Assembly (NCBI RefSeq): GCF_040362915.1
Contig: NZ_AP029612.1
Span: 1,922,001-1,986,000, forward strand
Direction of reading: 5' to 3'
DNA: 64,000 nucleotides
Source: Sediminibacterium sp. KACHI17
GTDB taxonomy: Bacteria; Bacteroidota; Bacteroidia; Chitinophagales; Chitinophagaceae
This document shows, piece by piece, positions 43,101 to 51,869 of the stretch. The translations under genes and the position numbers were made by a program. Under the pieces are notes generated by a model. It made no database searches and was not told where the DNA came from. It saw nothing but the letters and a program-made list of their open reading frames with translations. Every line of letters begins with the position of its first letter. Positions within the stretch are counted from its first letter, which is position 1.

Positions 43101-43296
43101 AGAAAAAAGAGTCATCACACCTCAGGATATTGCAACGGTTAAGGCACAGATCGAAATGGTTTGGGAGAAGATCAAAAAAAGAGATTTCTATACCGGTTGC
43201 GGTAAGGAAGACTGTCGTTGGTGTGAATTTGTAAAGACCAATGAAATGGCTGTTGCATTACATGAAACAGATGAAAATGAAGAAGAGACAGAATGA
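40150..43296 (+). CDS. UvrD/PcrA-like helicase with C-terminal PD-(D/E)XK nuclease
   Basis: 1048 residues, superfamily 1A DNA helicase. Walker A is AGPGTGKTQILGAR near residue 40, DEFQDTSGTQ near 275 is motif II, GDDDQSIYRFQGAN near 305 motif III, HGSKGLEYEYVF near 645 motif V, and EEELRRLFYVAMTRA motif VI. The tail (about 790-1035) is a RecB/AddB-like nuclease: EFGSAVHHALQKLF and VVDYKTGDA carry catalytic acid and lysine. Cysteines KCPLQFYF and CGKEDCRWC match the four-cysteine iron-sulfur clamp of AddB/Cas4-like nucleases. Probably double-strand-break processing. It may serve as the window's AddAB-like machine in one chain. Confidence 0.92.
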   Translation: MITREQQQAQFKKIYDGLNEQQKSAVDKTEGPVMVIAGPGTGKTQILGARIGKLRLETDTQPENILCLTYTDAGVVAMRKRLLNFIGPDAYKVNICTFHAFCNDVIQDNLSLFEKTAMDPISDLERIDLLKSLIDSFPKNHLLKRYRGDVYFEIKNLQHLFSNMKREGWQPEYINQCIDDYLNDLPNREEFIYKRNQGSFKKGDLKENKIADEKEKMEKLRAAVNEFTRFQQMMRSKNLYDFDDMINWVIDVFKTHPNVLARYQEQYQYILVDEFQDTSGTQNMLIKLLISYWDEPNVFVVGDDDQSIYRFQGANVENMQQFADQFSDSLYTVVLTNNYRSTQPILDVSRSLIERNKERLVNKIEGLSKILTASNTKINEGTIPPTIREYENPREEMIHLTLQVEELIQSGVEPRHICIIYRENKPNEELAKFFQQKQIPVYSKRDVNILHEQICRQLLQLLRYLKDEHHIPFSGDELLFEILHYQWFGIPPIEVAKLSAEAAQKNLSNQKISLRQLIAEKLQGPLPDLFSTEIPGLRKAQTILEKLIGDVPNVTVQQLFENCIRETGLLAYVMNSPDKHWLLQLLTGLFDFIKKETHRNPNLTLEKLVNIFDLMEKESLVLPLVRVSGTDSAVNLLTAHGSKGLEYEYVFIAGCNSANWEKKRKPSGGYSMPDTIFASQPAHSEEEELRRLFYVAMTRASQHLYISYTRTNRDGKEIEPSMFIAEIREEHALPYEKISLPEETIADFAILAMSKELKPEIEHTEAAFIDQLLDKFVMNVTALNNYLKCPLQFYFNNLVRVPSGKSEATEFGSAVHHALQKLFQKMQQNHNQFPDQSEFLADFKWYMERNKEHFTKEQFARRIEQGEQVLPAYYERYIHEWEKIVAIETNIRNVILNGIPLKGKLDKLEFTGRQVNVVDYKTGDAEKGIKKLTPPSDKDPNGGDYWRQAVFYKILVDHYPSKNWEAVSAEFDFIEPDKKKGYLKEKRVITPQDIATVKAQIEMVWEKIKKRDFYTGCGKEDCRWCEFVKTNEMAVALHETDENEEETE

Positions 43297-43360
43297 TTAA
43301 CACGATTTTTGATTCAACCGGCACATCGCTCCGCAGAAAGCCTGTAAGTTTGCAACACGC

Positions 43361-44773
43361 ATGAAAAATCTTTTGAGACATATTCTTCCTATCAATTGCA
43401 TCGTCATTGGCTTCATGACCATCCTGTTGGCCAATTCATGTGCCAATATCGTACCGCCTAGCGGGGGGCCGAGAGATAGTTTACCTCCCCGATTAGTGAT
43501 CGCCAATCCAAAGGATTCGGCTACGAATGTAAAGACCAAAAATATCCTGCTCACTTTTAACGAGTTTGTGAGTTTACAGAGTCCGGAGAATATTATCTAT
43601 TCACCTGTTCCAAAGAATACCCCACAGGTTGATTATAAACTTCGAAATGTTACCGTTCGGTTCAGAGATTCATTGGAAGAGAATACTACTTATTCCATCG
43701 ATTTCGGTAACAGCATCATCGATGTGAATGAAAGCAATGTGGCGAAAAATTTCCGATACGTTTTTTCTACCGGCCCTTCTATTGATTTCAATACCTATCA
43801 AGGTAAAGTATTGGTAGCGGAAACGGGTAAAGTCGATAGTACCTTGATCATCGTTTTACATAAGAACACTTCGGATAGTGCGATCAAAAAATTAAGTCCG
43901 CGTTTTTTTACCAGGATCAATGGCAAAGGCGAATTCAAGTTCAATAATTTACCAGCAGGAACTTTTGCAGCATATGTGGTAGATGGGAAAAGCTATAATA
44001 AAATCTTTGACAGTACTGCTCTTTTTGCTTTCAGGGATGCTTTGGTAGAAATTGGCAACTACAATGAGTTGGATACTTTTTATGCTTTTACACAATCGAT
44101 CATCAAAAATGTAAAAGCTACTGATCCTTCCGGCAGTCTACCGCCTTCATTGCGTGATGATAAAAGACTCCGCTATCTCACCATATTAGATAATGGCATG
44201 CAAGATCTGCTAAGCGATTTTAAGATGGTATTCAATAGAAAGATATTCTCATTGGATACGGGGAAAGTGAGACTCACTAATAATGAGGATGTAGTACAAA
44301 ATGGCTATACGGTGAGTTTGGACAGTCTGCGTAAAACACTGATACTTCGCTATTCATGGAAAGAAAATACTACCTATAAACTCATCATTCAAAAAGATGC
44401 AGTACTGGATAGTAATGCCATATCGCTTTCGCGAGCAGATACATTGCTGTTAAGTACAAGAAAAGAAACAGAGTATGGCAGTGTACGCTTTCGTTTTCTG
44501 AATGTTGATACCGCACAGCATGCGGTCTTGCAACTCTTCCAGAATGAAGAACAAGTGGCCTCTTATCCTATCAATCAAAATGATATTCAGATTCGCCGTT
44601 TTAAACCGGGCAGTTATGAGTTAAGGATTTTGTATGATGCAAATAAAAACGGCAAATGGGATACCGGTAGTTTTACCCCCATCAAAAAGCAGCCGGAAAA
44701 AGTGTTCTTCATACCTCGTCAATTAAACATTCGAGCCAACTGGGATAACGAAACAACGATTGCTTTACAATAA
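43361..44773 (+). CDS. Lipoprotein with SbsA-type Ig-like domain
   Basis: 470 residues. Type II signal peptide FMTILLANSC (lipidated cysteine near residue 27) followed by an N-terminal SbsA Ig-like (Big_5) domain at about 40-130: PPRLVIANPKDSATNV, KNILLTFNEFVSL, ENTTYSIDFGNSIID. A carboxypeptidase-regulatory-like middle part (KGEFKFNNLPAGTFAAYVVD) and beta-rich C-terminus follow. Cell-surface or periplasmic, structural role suspected. This is a widely conserved Bacteroidota protein. No operon partner is evident. Confidence 0.82.
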   Translation: MKNLLRHILPINCIVIGFMTILLANSCANIVPPSGGPRDSLPPRLVIANPKDSATNVKTKNILLTFNEFVSLQSPENIIYSPVPKNTPQVDYKLRNVTVRFRDSLEENTTYSIDFGNSIIDVNESNVAKNFRYVFSTGPSIDFNTYQGKVLVAETGKVDSTLIIVLHKNTSDSAIKKLSPRFFTRINGKGEFKFNNLPAGTFAAYVVDGKSYNKIFDSTALFAFRDALVEIGNYNELDTFYAFTQSIIKNVKATDPSGSLPPSLRDDKRLRYLTILDNGMQDLLSDFKMVFNRKIFSLDTGKVRLTNNEDVVQNGYTVSLDSLRKTLILRYSWKENTTYKLIIQKDAVLDSNAISLSRADTLLLSTRKETEYGSVRFRFLNVDTAQHAVLQLFQNEEQVASYPINQNDIQIRRFKPGSYELRILYDANKNGKWDTGSFTPIKKQPEKVFFIPRQLNIRANWDNETTIALQ

Positions 44774-44775
44774 GT

Positions 44776-44888
44776 GGTAACAAGTTACTTATAATGTCAT
44801 CTACAACCCTAATTATACATTATCTGTACCTTGAACCTTCTCTCTTTCTTATGACTTGTTACTTGAAGCTTACAGCTTGTAGCTTTTC
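44776..44888. repeat. Heptamer-periodic repeat, locus 7, ahead of recR
   Basis: Right part 44854-44888 reads as consecutive heptamers ACTTGTT ACTTGAA GCTTACA GCTTGTA GCTTTTC. The left part 44776-44795 (GGTAACAAGTTACTTATAAT) contains the reverse complement of TTGTTAC. The middle is T/C-rich and unpaired. ACTTGAA and GCTTGTA are shared with locus 3. Confidence 0.7.
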
Positions 44889-44893
44889 CCTCT

Positions 44894-44901
44894 TATCTTC
44901 G
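44894..44901 (+). promoter_or_regulatory. -7-like element of recR
   Basis: TATCTTCG, one base from TAnnTTTG, 4 nt before the recR ATG; the heptamer array ends directly upstream. Confidence 0.5.
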
Positions 44902-44905
44902 CATC

Positions 44906-45520
44906 ATGCAACTCCCCTCCTCACTTCTTGAAAATGCAGTACAGCAGTTTTCCAAACTTCCGGGTATTGGAAAAAAAACCGCTTTGCGACTGGTCTTGCA
45001 TTTACTGAAACAAGAGGTGAATGAAGTGCAGCATTTTGGCGAAACCATTGCCAGAATGAGACGTGATATCAAGTTCTGTCAGCGTTGCCACAATATCAGT
45101 GATGGCGATATCTGTTCTATTTGTGCAAATTCCATGCGCAATCAACAAATGATCTGCGTTGTGGAAAATATTAGAGATGTGATCGCTATTGAAACCACCC
45201 AGCAATTCAATGGCTCCTACCATGTATTAGGCGGTATCATTTCACCACTGGACGGCGTCGGTCCTGAACAATTAAGCATTGAGTCACTCGTTCAGCGAAT
45301 AGAAAAAGAGAAAACAGAAGAAATCGTTTTTGCTTTGAATCCCAATATACAGGGAGATACAACAATCTACTATATCCAGAAAAAAATTGCCCATCTTCCT
45401 TGTCGCATCACAACCATCGCCAGGGGCATCGCTTTTGGGGGAGACCTTGAATATGCAGATGAGATGACCCTCGCGAAAAGCATCGCTAACCGACTTCCCG
45501 TACAGCAATATGTGAAATAG
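44906..45520 (+). CDS. recR: Recombination protein RecR
   Basis: 204 residues. Loads RecA at ssDNA gaps with RecO/RecF. A helix-hairpin-helix near residue 15 (FSKLPGIGKKTALRLVLHLL), a four-cysteine zinc finger (CQRCHNISDGDICSIC) near 57-72, then a Toprim domain (VVENIRDVIAIE, YHVLGG, ALNPNIQGDTT) and the C-terminal RGIAFGGDLEYADEMTL. Length and order are normal. Confidence 0.97.
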   Translation: MQLPSSLLENAVQQFSKLPGIGKKTALRLVLHLLKQEVNEVQHFGETIARMRRDIKFCQRCHNISDGDICSICANSMRNQQMICVVENIRDVIAIETTQQFNGSYHVLGGIISPLDGVGPEQLSIESLVQRIEKEKTEEIVFALNPNIQGDTTIYYIQKKIAHLPCRITTIARGIAFGGDLEYADEMTLAKSIANRLPVQQYVK

Positions 45521-45709
45521 GTTAATTTTTAGCTAAAAGCAACCTTTCTTTTCCCTTTTCGTAATAGTTCATATAAACAAGATCGACTAAATTGCCGTTT
45601 AAACATTGAATTTTTCCGGAAACGCCTTTTGTTTTATCTTTTAACCTTGAACAGGCATTGAACTAAAACAAAAAACAGGTGTTTCTATAAACCAGTTCAA
45701 AACAATCGT

Positions 45710-46309
45710 ATGGAAATATCAGGTTTAATGGCAGGATTGATCAGCACAGGCATCATTTGGTTGATCTTGATGATCATATCATTGATCGCAGTAGCCAAGA
45801 GAACAGATCTGGACAAGCGTCAGCAGCAAAAGTGGATGATACTGATTGCTATTCTTCCTTTTCTGGGTTTACTGATCTATGTAGTTACCAATTTCAGTAA
45901 GGCAAAAAAATTACTGTGGTTTGGAGTGGTCGGTGCACTACTATCGGTTTCAGCCACGGTGTTTTTTGTCTATAACCGTAAACACGAAGATGTAAGTCAA
46001 AAAGAAGGTGTGAAGATGACGGCACAACAATTATTTGATGCCTTCAAAGCAGACGAAAACGCCGCTAATGCTTTGTATCTGGATAAAGCCATAGAACTGT
46101 CGGGAGAGATATTGGCTGTCAATACAAACCAGGATGGTCAGGTTGTCGTAGATATAAAAACAAATGATCCGTTTGTAGTGATCAATTGTACTTTTAAAAC
46201 AGACCCGGGAACCTTAGCTGCCGGACAAAACATTACGTTCAAAGGATTTTGCAGAGGATATATTCCCGATGCAAATGTTGTGATCAATGATGGCATTTTA
46301 GTAAAATAA
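45710..46309 (+). CDS. Membrane protein with OB-fold (tRNA_anti-like) domain
   Basis: 199 residues. The N-terminus has three hydrophobic segments (about 10-27, 43-60, 69-90) with a PLDc_N-like pattern (ILIAILPFLGLLIYV). The C-terminal half (about 103-199) is an OB-fold resembling the tRNA_anti-like family PF12869: QLFDAFKADENAANALYLDKAIELSG, split by a turn, and GQNITFKGFCRGY. Function unknown; the OB fold probably faces the periplasm. Followed 13 nt later by a YceI gene in the same direction, so it may be an operon. Confidence 0.72.
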   Translation: MEISGLMAGLISTGIIWLILMIISLIAVAKRTDLDKRQQQKWMILIAILPFLGLLIYVVTNFSKAKKLLWFGVVGALLSVSATVFFVYNRKHEDVSQKEGVKMTAQQLFDAFKADENAANALYLDKAIELSGEILAVNTNQDGQVVVDIKTNDPFVVINCTFKTDPGTLAAGQNITFKGFCRGYIPDANVVINDGILVK

Positions 46310-46322
46310 GAAAGGATAGAAT

Positions 46323-46847
46323 ATGAAGAAAATTATTGGATTGGTATCAATGGTGTTTCTGATCGGACTTCAAGCCGACGCACAAAAAATATTCGGAACA
46401 CGCAATGGAAAGATCACATTCGAATCTCCAACAGATGCTGATGTGAAAGCTGTAAACAATGAAGTAACCAGCAGAATAGCTGATAATGGACAAATAACGT
46501 TCAGCATGTTGATGAAAGGATTCAAATTCAAGTATGCTGAAATGCAAGAACACTTTAATGATCAGTATATAGAAAGTACCAAGTTTCCAAGAGCTGATTT
46601 TAAAGGTAATATCGTGAATCTGAAAGATGTGAACTTCGCAAAAGACGGATCTTATGCCGTTACTGTGAAGGGAGACCTGACTATGCATGGTGTAACCAAA
46701 AACATCACCGTAAAAGGCAATATTGAGATCAAAAGCGGAAAGCCTAGTGCCAGAGCAGGATTTGTGATCAATATGAGCGACTTCAAGATCGATGCATCTT
46801 CGGTTACAGAAAAAGTATCCGTTGATATCAACTGTCAGTACCAGTAA
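46323..46847 (+). CDS. YceI family periplasmic protein
   Basis: 174 residues with signal peptide (VSMVFLIGLQADAQ). YceI lipocalin-like fold: FGTRNGKITFESPT, FSMLMKGFKFKYAEM, STKFPRADFKGNI, DLTMHGVTKNITVKGN and MSDFKIDASSV are the family's strand motifs. Members bind isoprenoid-type lipids and are often near redox genes. Between the OB-fold membrane protein and a DUF5777 barrel, probably one operon of exported proteins. Confidence 0.92.
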   Translation: MKKIIGLVSMVFLIGLQADAQKIFGTRNGKITFESPTDADVKAVNNEVTSRIADNGQITFSMLMKGFKFKYAEMQEHFNDQYIESTKFPRADFKGNIVNLKDVNFAKDGSYAVTVKGDLTMHGVTKNITVKGNIEIKSGKPSARAGFVINMSDFKIDASSVTEKVSVDINCQYQ

Positions 46848-46872
46848 TCATTATCACTATAAAAACACCTGT

Positions 46873-47784
46873 ATGAAGATCTTATTTACAAGGTCACTGG
46901 CCATCATATGCCTGACCCTCATCACCTTTATTTCTGTTGCACAAGAAACGGATCTGTTCAAAATGCAAGACAGTACCAATGCAGCTGATGATAAAAACAA
47001 GACCGAAAAAACACTGAATACATTTTATTCTACCCGACTCGTGACCACACAAACTGTGGAGATCACAGGTAAGGGAAGTATGGACTTTCGAATCAATCAC
47101 CGTTTCGCCCCTTTGAATCAAGGGTTTTATAACTTATTCGGACTTGATTTTGTTTCCGCACGTATCGGCTTTGATTTCGGATTAGCAGAAAATCTAATGG
47201 TCGGCATTGGAAGAACAGGTACCAATAAAGAAGGGGATGCTTTTGTAAAATACAGAGTACTCAGACAAAGCAGCGGCGTGAAAAATGTTCCTGTATCGAT
47301 CTCTTTGCTGGGCTCCGTGATGTACCGTGGATTGCGCTATGCTGATCCAACCCTTAATGTTAAAACAAAAGACCGAACCTACTATACAGCACAGTTAATG
47401 ATCGCCAGAAAATTCAATGAGCACACTTCTTTACAGATCTCTCCAACTTATACCCGTTATAACAGAATTCTTTTCCTGAACGGAGGAGCAAAAGATCTTT
47501 TCTCGGTGGGCTTTTTGGCCAGACAAAAAGTAAGCAAGCGCGTCAGCATCAATGCTGAGTATTTCGTGCAGACAGAACGTTTTGATGGAACGTATAATCC
47601 TTTATCGATCGGAGTAGACATACAAACAGGCGGACACGTATTCCAACTGCATTTCACAAATTCGATCGGTATGAACGAACATACATTTATTCATGAGACT
47701 TTTGGATCATGGGGTAAAGGAGATATCCGATGGGGCTTTAATATCTCTCGTATTTTTACGCTGGGTAAAAACAAAAAGAAATAA
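46873..47784 (+). CDS. DUF5777 family beta-barrel protein
   Basis: 303 residues. Signal peptide LAIICLTLITFISVAQ, then beta strands with RINHRFAPLNQGFYNLFGLD (a signature of DUF5777), ARIGFDFGLAENLMVGIGRT, SINAEYFVQTERF and a final INISRIFTLG-like outer-membrane strand. Likely an outer-membrane protein. ATG 46873 begins the signal peptide; the open frame upstream overlaps yceI. The YceI-DUF5777 pairing recurs in Bacteroidota. The terminator 18 nt on closes the operon. Confidence 0.85.
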   Translation: MKILFTRSLAIICLTLITFISVAQETDLFKMQDSTNAADDKNKTEKTLNTFYSTRLVTTQTVEITGKGSMDFRINHRFAPLNQGFYNLFGLDFVSARIGFDFGLAENLMVGIGRTGTNKEGDAFVKYRVLRQSSGVKNVPVSISLLGSVMYRGLRYADPTLNVKTKDRTYYTAQLMIARKFNEHTSLQISPTYTRYNRILFLNGGAKDLFSVGFLARQKVSKRVSINAEYFVQTERFDGTYNPLSIGVDIQTGGHVFQLHFTNSIGMNEHTFIHETFGSWGKGDIRWGFNISRIFTLGKNKKK

Positions 47785-47802
47785 GGACCGATCCGCATAA
47801 CT

Positions 47803-47837
47803 AAAAAGCCCCTGGGTATTGTACTCAGGGGCTTTTT
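47803..47837 (+). terminator. Rho-independent terminator before metH
   Basis: AAAAAGCCCCTG (47803-47814) pairs perfectly with CAGGGGCTTTTT (47826-47837), 11-nt loop, then ATT. A bidirectional-type hairpin; ends the yceI operon. Confidence 0.95.
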
Positions 47838-47850
47838 ATTACATTTTACC

Positions 47851-48021
47851 TATCTTTGTTCCCTTCACAGGCGGATTTGTTTATTGTTCGGCCTGTAATC
47901 CCGATGGTATCGGGACAAATCGAACTAATAAACGTACAGAAAAGCACCCTCAAATTTTCTCACTGCGTTTTATTGGTTCACCAATGTTCACTGAACAATT
48001 GATTGTTCTAAATGAGGTATT
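47851..48021 (+). promoter_or_regulatory. metH promoter and structured 5' leader, possible riboswitch
   Basis: TATCTTTG (47851-47858) is a perfect -7 element; the leader to ATG 48022 is about 155 nt. Pairings seen: ACAGGC (47867-47872) with GCCTGT (47891-47896); CCCGAT (47900-47905) with ATCGGG (47909-47914). GATTTGT (47874-47880) is in the loop of the first stem and can pair with ACAAATC (47915-47921), which would be a pseudoknot. GTTCG (47886-47890) can pair with CGAAC (47921-47925) instead. GAACAAT (47993-47999) with ATTGTTC (48002-48008) forms a hairpin 13 nt before the start codon. No cobalamin-riboswitch B12 box was seen. Pairings are by eye; function is inferred. Confidence 0.5.
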
Positions 48022-49038
48022 ATGAGTATACGCAAAGAATTAGAAAAAAGAATTCTGGTCATTGATGGCGCAATGGGTACAATGATACAGCGTCACAAAT
48101 TGACAGAAGCTGACTATCGTGGCGAACGATTTAAAGACTGGCATTGTGATGTAAAAGGGAATAATGACCTTTTATGCATTACACAACCCGGCATCATCAA
48201 AGGAATTCATAAAGAATATCTTACTGCCGGAGCTGATATTATTGAAACCAATACATTCAGCAGTACCACGATCGCAATGGCTGATTATGATATGCAATCA
48301 CTCGCCTACGAGCTAAATGTAGCTGCCGCCAAATGCGCTAAAGATGCGGTGAATGAATTTATGGCTGAAAATCCAGGTACAACCCCTAAATATGTGGCCG
48401 GTGCCATTGGCCCTTTGAATAAAACATTAAGTCTTTCACCTGATGTTAATAATCCCGGCTTTAGGGCTGTTACTTTTGACGAAGTGGTAACAGCGTATAA
48501 AGAACAAATCAAAGGACTGGTTGATGGAGGTGTAGATATTCTTCTGATCGAAACCATCTTTGATACCCTGAATGCAAAGGGTGCCATTTTCGCGGCAAAA
48601 CAATTTTTCCGTGAAACAGGTATACCCGAATTACCGATCATGATCAGCGGTACCATTACAGATGCATCCGGAAGAACATTGAGCGGACAAACACTCGAGG
48701 CATTTTACACCTCTGTGATGCATGCAGAACCATTAAGTGTAGGGTTGAATTGCGCATTAGGAGCCGCTGAAATGCGTTCACATATTGAGGAACTGAGTCA
48801 GATCGCTGCTTGCTATACTTCAGCATACCCGAATGCAGGATTACCCAATGCAATGGGTGAATATGATGAAGCACCGCATCAAACAGCACACTTTATTGAA
48901 GAGTGGGCTAAGCAAGGATTTGTCAACATTGTTGGTGGTTGTTGCGGTACGACTCCCGATCACATCAAACATATCGCCGATCACGTTAAAACCATTTCAC
49001 CAAGACCACTTCCTGTTATTGAAACAGCATTGGCTTAA
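48022..49038 (+). CDS. metH: Methionine synthase, homocysteine-binding half (split MetH, part 1)
   Basis: 338 residues. Only the N-terminal homocysteine S-methyltransferase domain of cobalamin-dependent methionine synthase: [34 protein letters not shown], then the zinc site with GLNCALG near 240 and [11 protein letters not shown] near 305. The chain stops (TAA) after LPVIETALA, and the rest of MetH starts as a separate gene 16 nt later. Two-gene MetH is known in other Bacteroidota. Transcribed behind the structured leader. Confidence 0.93.
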   Translation: MSIRKELEKRILVIDGAMGTMIQRHKLTEADYRGERFKDWHCDVKGNNDLLCITQPGIIKGIHKEYLTAGADIIETNTFSSTTIAMADYDMQSLAYELNVAAAKCAKDAVNEFMAENPGTTPKYVAGAIGPLNKTLSLSPDVNNPGFRAVTFDEVVTAYKEQIKGLVDGGVDILLIETIFDTLNAKGAIFAAKQFFRETGIPELPIMISGTITDASGRTLSGQTLEAFYTSVMHAEPLSVGLNCALGAAEMRSHIEELSQIAACYTSAYPNAGLPNAMGEYDEAPHQTAHFIEEWAKQGFVNIVGGCCGTTPDHIKHIADHVKTISPRPLPVIETALA

Positions 49039-49054
49039 TTTTTAAGTTAACAAC

Positions 49055-51775
49055 ATGAGTTCAGCTACTATCATAAAACCATATCTACGTTTATCAGGTC
49101 TTGAACCATTAGTGGTCAGACCGGAAACCAACTTTGTGAATGTTGGGGAAAGAACCAATGTAACCGGCTCAAAAAAATTCGCAAGACTGATCCGTGAAAA
49201 TAAATATGAAGAAGCATTGTCTGTTGCACGTCAACAAGTAGAGAATGGCGCACAGGTCTTGGATGTGAACATGGATGATGCATTATTGGATGGTGTTAAA
49301 GCCATGACCACTTTCCTGAACCTCTTACAAAGTGAGCCGGATATTGCACGTATTCCGATCATGATCGATAGTTCAAAATTTGAGATCATTGAAGCAGGTT
49401 TGAAATGTGTACAGGGTAAATGTATCGTGAACTCTATCTCCATGAAAGAAGGAGAAGAAAAATTCATAGAACAAGCATTCATTTGTAAAGCTTTTGGTGC
49501 TGCAGTCATTGTGATGGCATTTGATGAAGTAGGACAAGCTGATACCAAAGCGCGAAAAGTAGAGATCTGTCATCGTGCGTATAAGATCCTCACAGAGAGA
49601 GTGGGTTTCCCACCTCAGGATATTATTTTCGATCCAAATATTTTTGCTGTAGCTACAGGAATTGAAGAGCATAATAATTATGCTGTCGATTTTATTGAAG
49701 CTACCAGAGAGATCAAACAATTGATGCCACTGACCAAAGTGAGTGGTGGGGTATCCAATGTATCATTTTCATTCCGTGGGAATGATCATGTCCGTGAAGC
49801 CATCCACTCTGTATTCCTTTTCCATGCGATCAAAGCCGGAATGGATATGGGCATTGTGAACGCAGGACAATTGGTGGTATATGATGAAATAGAGCCAACG
49901 CTTCGTGATTTATGTGAAGATGTTCTTTTGAACAGAAACAATGAAAACAACGAAGCCACAGAAAAACTCATTGCTTTTGCTGAAACCGTGAAGGCGAAGG
50001 GCAAGGTAGAAGTGAAAGATGAAGCTTGGCGCAATGAGCCTGTTGAAAAAAGGCTGGCACACTCACTCATCAATGGTATCACAGATTATATTGAAGCAGA
50101 TACGGAAGAAGCCAGACAAAAATATCCCAAACCTTTGGATGTCATTGAAGGTCCATTGATGGATGGTATGAACATTGTTGGTGATCTGTTTGGTGCTGGT
50201 AAAATGTTCTTACCACAAGTTGTAAAGAGTGCACGTGTCATGAAAAAGAGTGTGGCCGTACTCACTCCTTATATTGAAGCTGAAAAAGAAGAAAGAAAAC
50301 AAGCCCATCTCAAAGCCGGTACCGCCAATACAGAAGCAGCAGGTGCTGCAAAAATATTGTTGGCTACCGTAAAAGGTGATGTACATGATATTGGAAAGAA
50401 TATTGTAGGCGTGGTACTCGGCTGTAATGGATATGATATCATTGATCTTGGTGTAATGGTACCTGCAGATAAAATCTTAGATGCTGCACAAAAAGAAAAT
50501 GCAGATATCATTGGTTTGAGTGGACTCATCACTCCTTCGCTGGATGAAATGGTTCATATTGCCAAAGAGATGAAACGTCGTGGTATGACTCAACCACTAC
50601 TGATCGGTGGAGCTACTACTTCGAGAATGCATACTGCTGTAAAAATTGCTCCCGAATATGACAATGGCGTCATTCATGTATTGGATGCATCCAGAAGTGT
50701 TACTGTTGCAGGATCATTGCTGAATAAAGAACAGAAAGAAGTATTCCTGAAGTCTACCGGTGAAGAATATGTAAAGTTGAAAGAAGGGTTTGATAACAAA
50801 AAGAGCATCAAACAATACCTTCCTTACAATGAATCATTACAGAACAAAGTCAAAATCGACTGGAATACCTTCTCGCCTGTTAGTCCTGAATTTACAGGCA
50901 TCCAAGTATTTGCGGATGTAGATTTGAATGAGATTCGTCCTTACATCGATTGGAAACCCTTCTTCATCGCCTGGGAAATGCATGGCAATTTTCCGGAGAT
51001 ACTAACAGATACTGTAGTAGGAAAAGAGGCCACTAAACTGTACAATGATGCGAATGCTTTATTGGATACCATTATTGCAGAAAAATGGTTGACTGCAAAA
51101 GGTACCATTGGTTTCTGGGAAGCAGCGAGTACTGATGATGATGTGGTCGTAACCAATGAAGGTAAAAAGACCACACTTTCATTCCTCCGTCAACAGATCA
51201 AAAAAGCACCCGGACAACCCAATTTATCTTTAGCAGATTTCATTGCACCTGCTGACAGCGGAAAAAAAGATCATATAGGTGCGTTTGCGGTAACCATTCA
51301 GGGCATCGACCAACATATCAAGAAGTTTGAAGCCAACCTTGATGATTATAATAAGATCATGTTACAGGCATTGGCAGATCGCTTAGCAGAAGCATTTGCA
51401 GAATTCCTTCACCTGAAAACCAGAAAGGAATATTGGGGATATGATAAGAATGAAACCTTGAGCAATGAAGAGTTGATCAAAGAAAAATATGTGGGTATTC
51501 GTCCGGCACCCGGTTATCCAGCTTGCCCAGACCATACAGAAAAATACAAATTATTTGATCTGCTTCAGGTCACTCAAAATATCGGCATAGAGCTTACAGA
51601 AAGCCTGGCCATGTATCCTGCATCTTCTGTATGTGGCTGGTATTTCGCTCATCCACAAAGTCAGTATTATGGTGTAGGCAAAATTCAGCAAGATCAATTT
51701 GAAGACTATGCGAAAAGAAAAGGCATGTCTCTCGAAACCGCTGAAAAATGGCTAAGACCGGTATTGGAAGGTTAG
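49055..51775 (+). CDS. metH: Methionine synthase, folate-cobalamin-activation half (split MetH, part 2)
   Basis: 906 residues holding the remaining MetH modules. Methyltetrahydrofolate-binding domain about 20-290 ([43 protein letters not shown]). Cobalamin cap and binding domain about 310-560 with the histidine motif [13 protein letters not shown] (D-x-H-x-x-G). SAM-binding activation domain about 590-906 ([37 protein letters not shown]). It methylates homocysteine with B12 and methyl-THF, needs part 1 for the homocysteine site. MetF was not seen nearby. A strong terminator follows. Confidence 0.95.
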   Translation: MSSATIIKPYLRLSGLEPLVVRPETNFVNVGERTNVTGSKKFARLIRENKYEEALSVARQQVENGAQVLDVNMDDALLDGVKAMTTFLNLLQSEPDIARIPIMIDSSKFEIIEAGLKCVQGKCIVNSISMKEGEEKFIEQAFICKAFGAAVIVMAFDEVGQADTKARKVEICHRAYKILTERVGFPPQDIIFDPNIFAVATGIEEHNNYAVDFIEATREIKQLMPLTKVSGGVSNVSFSFRGNDHVREAIHSVFLFHAIKAGMDMGIVNAGQLVVYDEIEPTLRDLCEDVLLNRNNENNEATEKLIAFAETVKAKGKVEVKDEAWRNEPVEKRLAHSLINGITDYIEADTEEARQKYPKPLDVIEGPLMDGMNIVGDLFGAGKMFLPQVVKSARVMKKSVAVLTPYIEAEKEERKQAHLKAGTANTEAAGAAKILLATVKGDVHDIGKNIVGVVLGCNGYDIIDLGVMVPADKILDAAQKENADIIGLSGLITPSLDEMVHIAKEMKRRGMTQPLLIGGATTSRMHTAVKIAPEYDNGVIHVLDASRSVTVAGSLLNKEQKEVFLKSTGEEYVKLKEGFDNKKSIKQYLPYNESLQNKVKIDWNTFSPVSPEFTGIQVFADVDLNEIRPYIDWKPFFIAWEMHGNFPEILTDTVVGKEATKLYNDANALLDTIIAEKWLTAKGTIGFWEAASTDDDVVVTNEGKKTTLSFLRQQIKKAPGQPNLSLADFIAPADSGKKDHIGAFAVTIQGIDQHIKKFEANLDDYNKIMLQALADRLAEAFAEFLHLKTRKEYWGYDKNETLSNEELIKEKYVGIRPAPGYPACPDHTEKYKLFDLLQVTQNIGIELTESLAMYPASSVCGWYFAHPQSQYYGVGKIQQDQFEDYAKRKGMSLETAEKWLRPVLEG

Positions 51776-51792
51776 CGATTTGATTAATAAGC

Positions 51793-51846
51793 AACATGAA
51801 ATGGGAAAATTGATCTTATAAGATTTTCCCATTTCATGTTTTTTTG
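51793..51846. terminator. Long bidirectional terminator hairpin after metH
   Basis: Perfect 18-bp arms 51793-51810 and 51823-51840 with a 12-nt loop, then a T run to 51845 on the plus strand. It lies between metH and the convergent LOG gene, ends both. The arms are A-rich toward the outside, so the minus strand also ends in a weak U stretch. Confidence 0.92.
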
Positions 51847-51869
51847 GCTTCATTTCTGAATCCCATTTC

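Noticed and set aside
47851..48021. Cobalamin riboswitch upstream of metH
   Set aside because: The B12 box and the conserved core were not found; the leader is also short for that class. A SAM-type or unknown element remains open.
47819..48025. 68-codon ORF across the region before metH
   Set aside because: It starts inside a rho-independent terminator, runs through the promoter and leader stems, and its product has no sensible composition.
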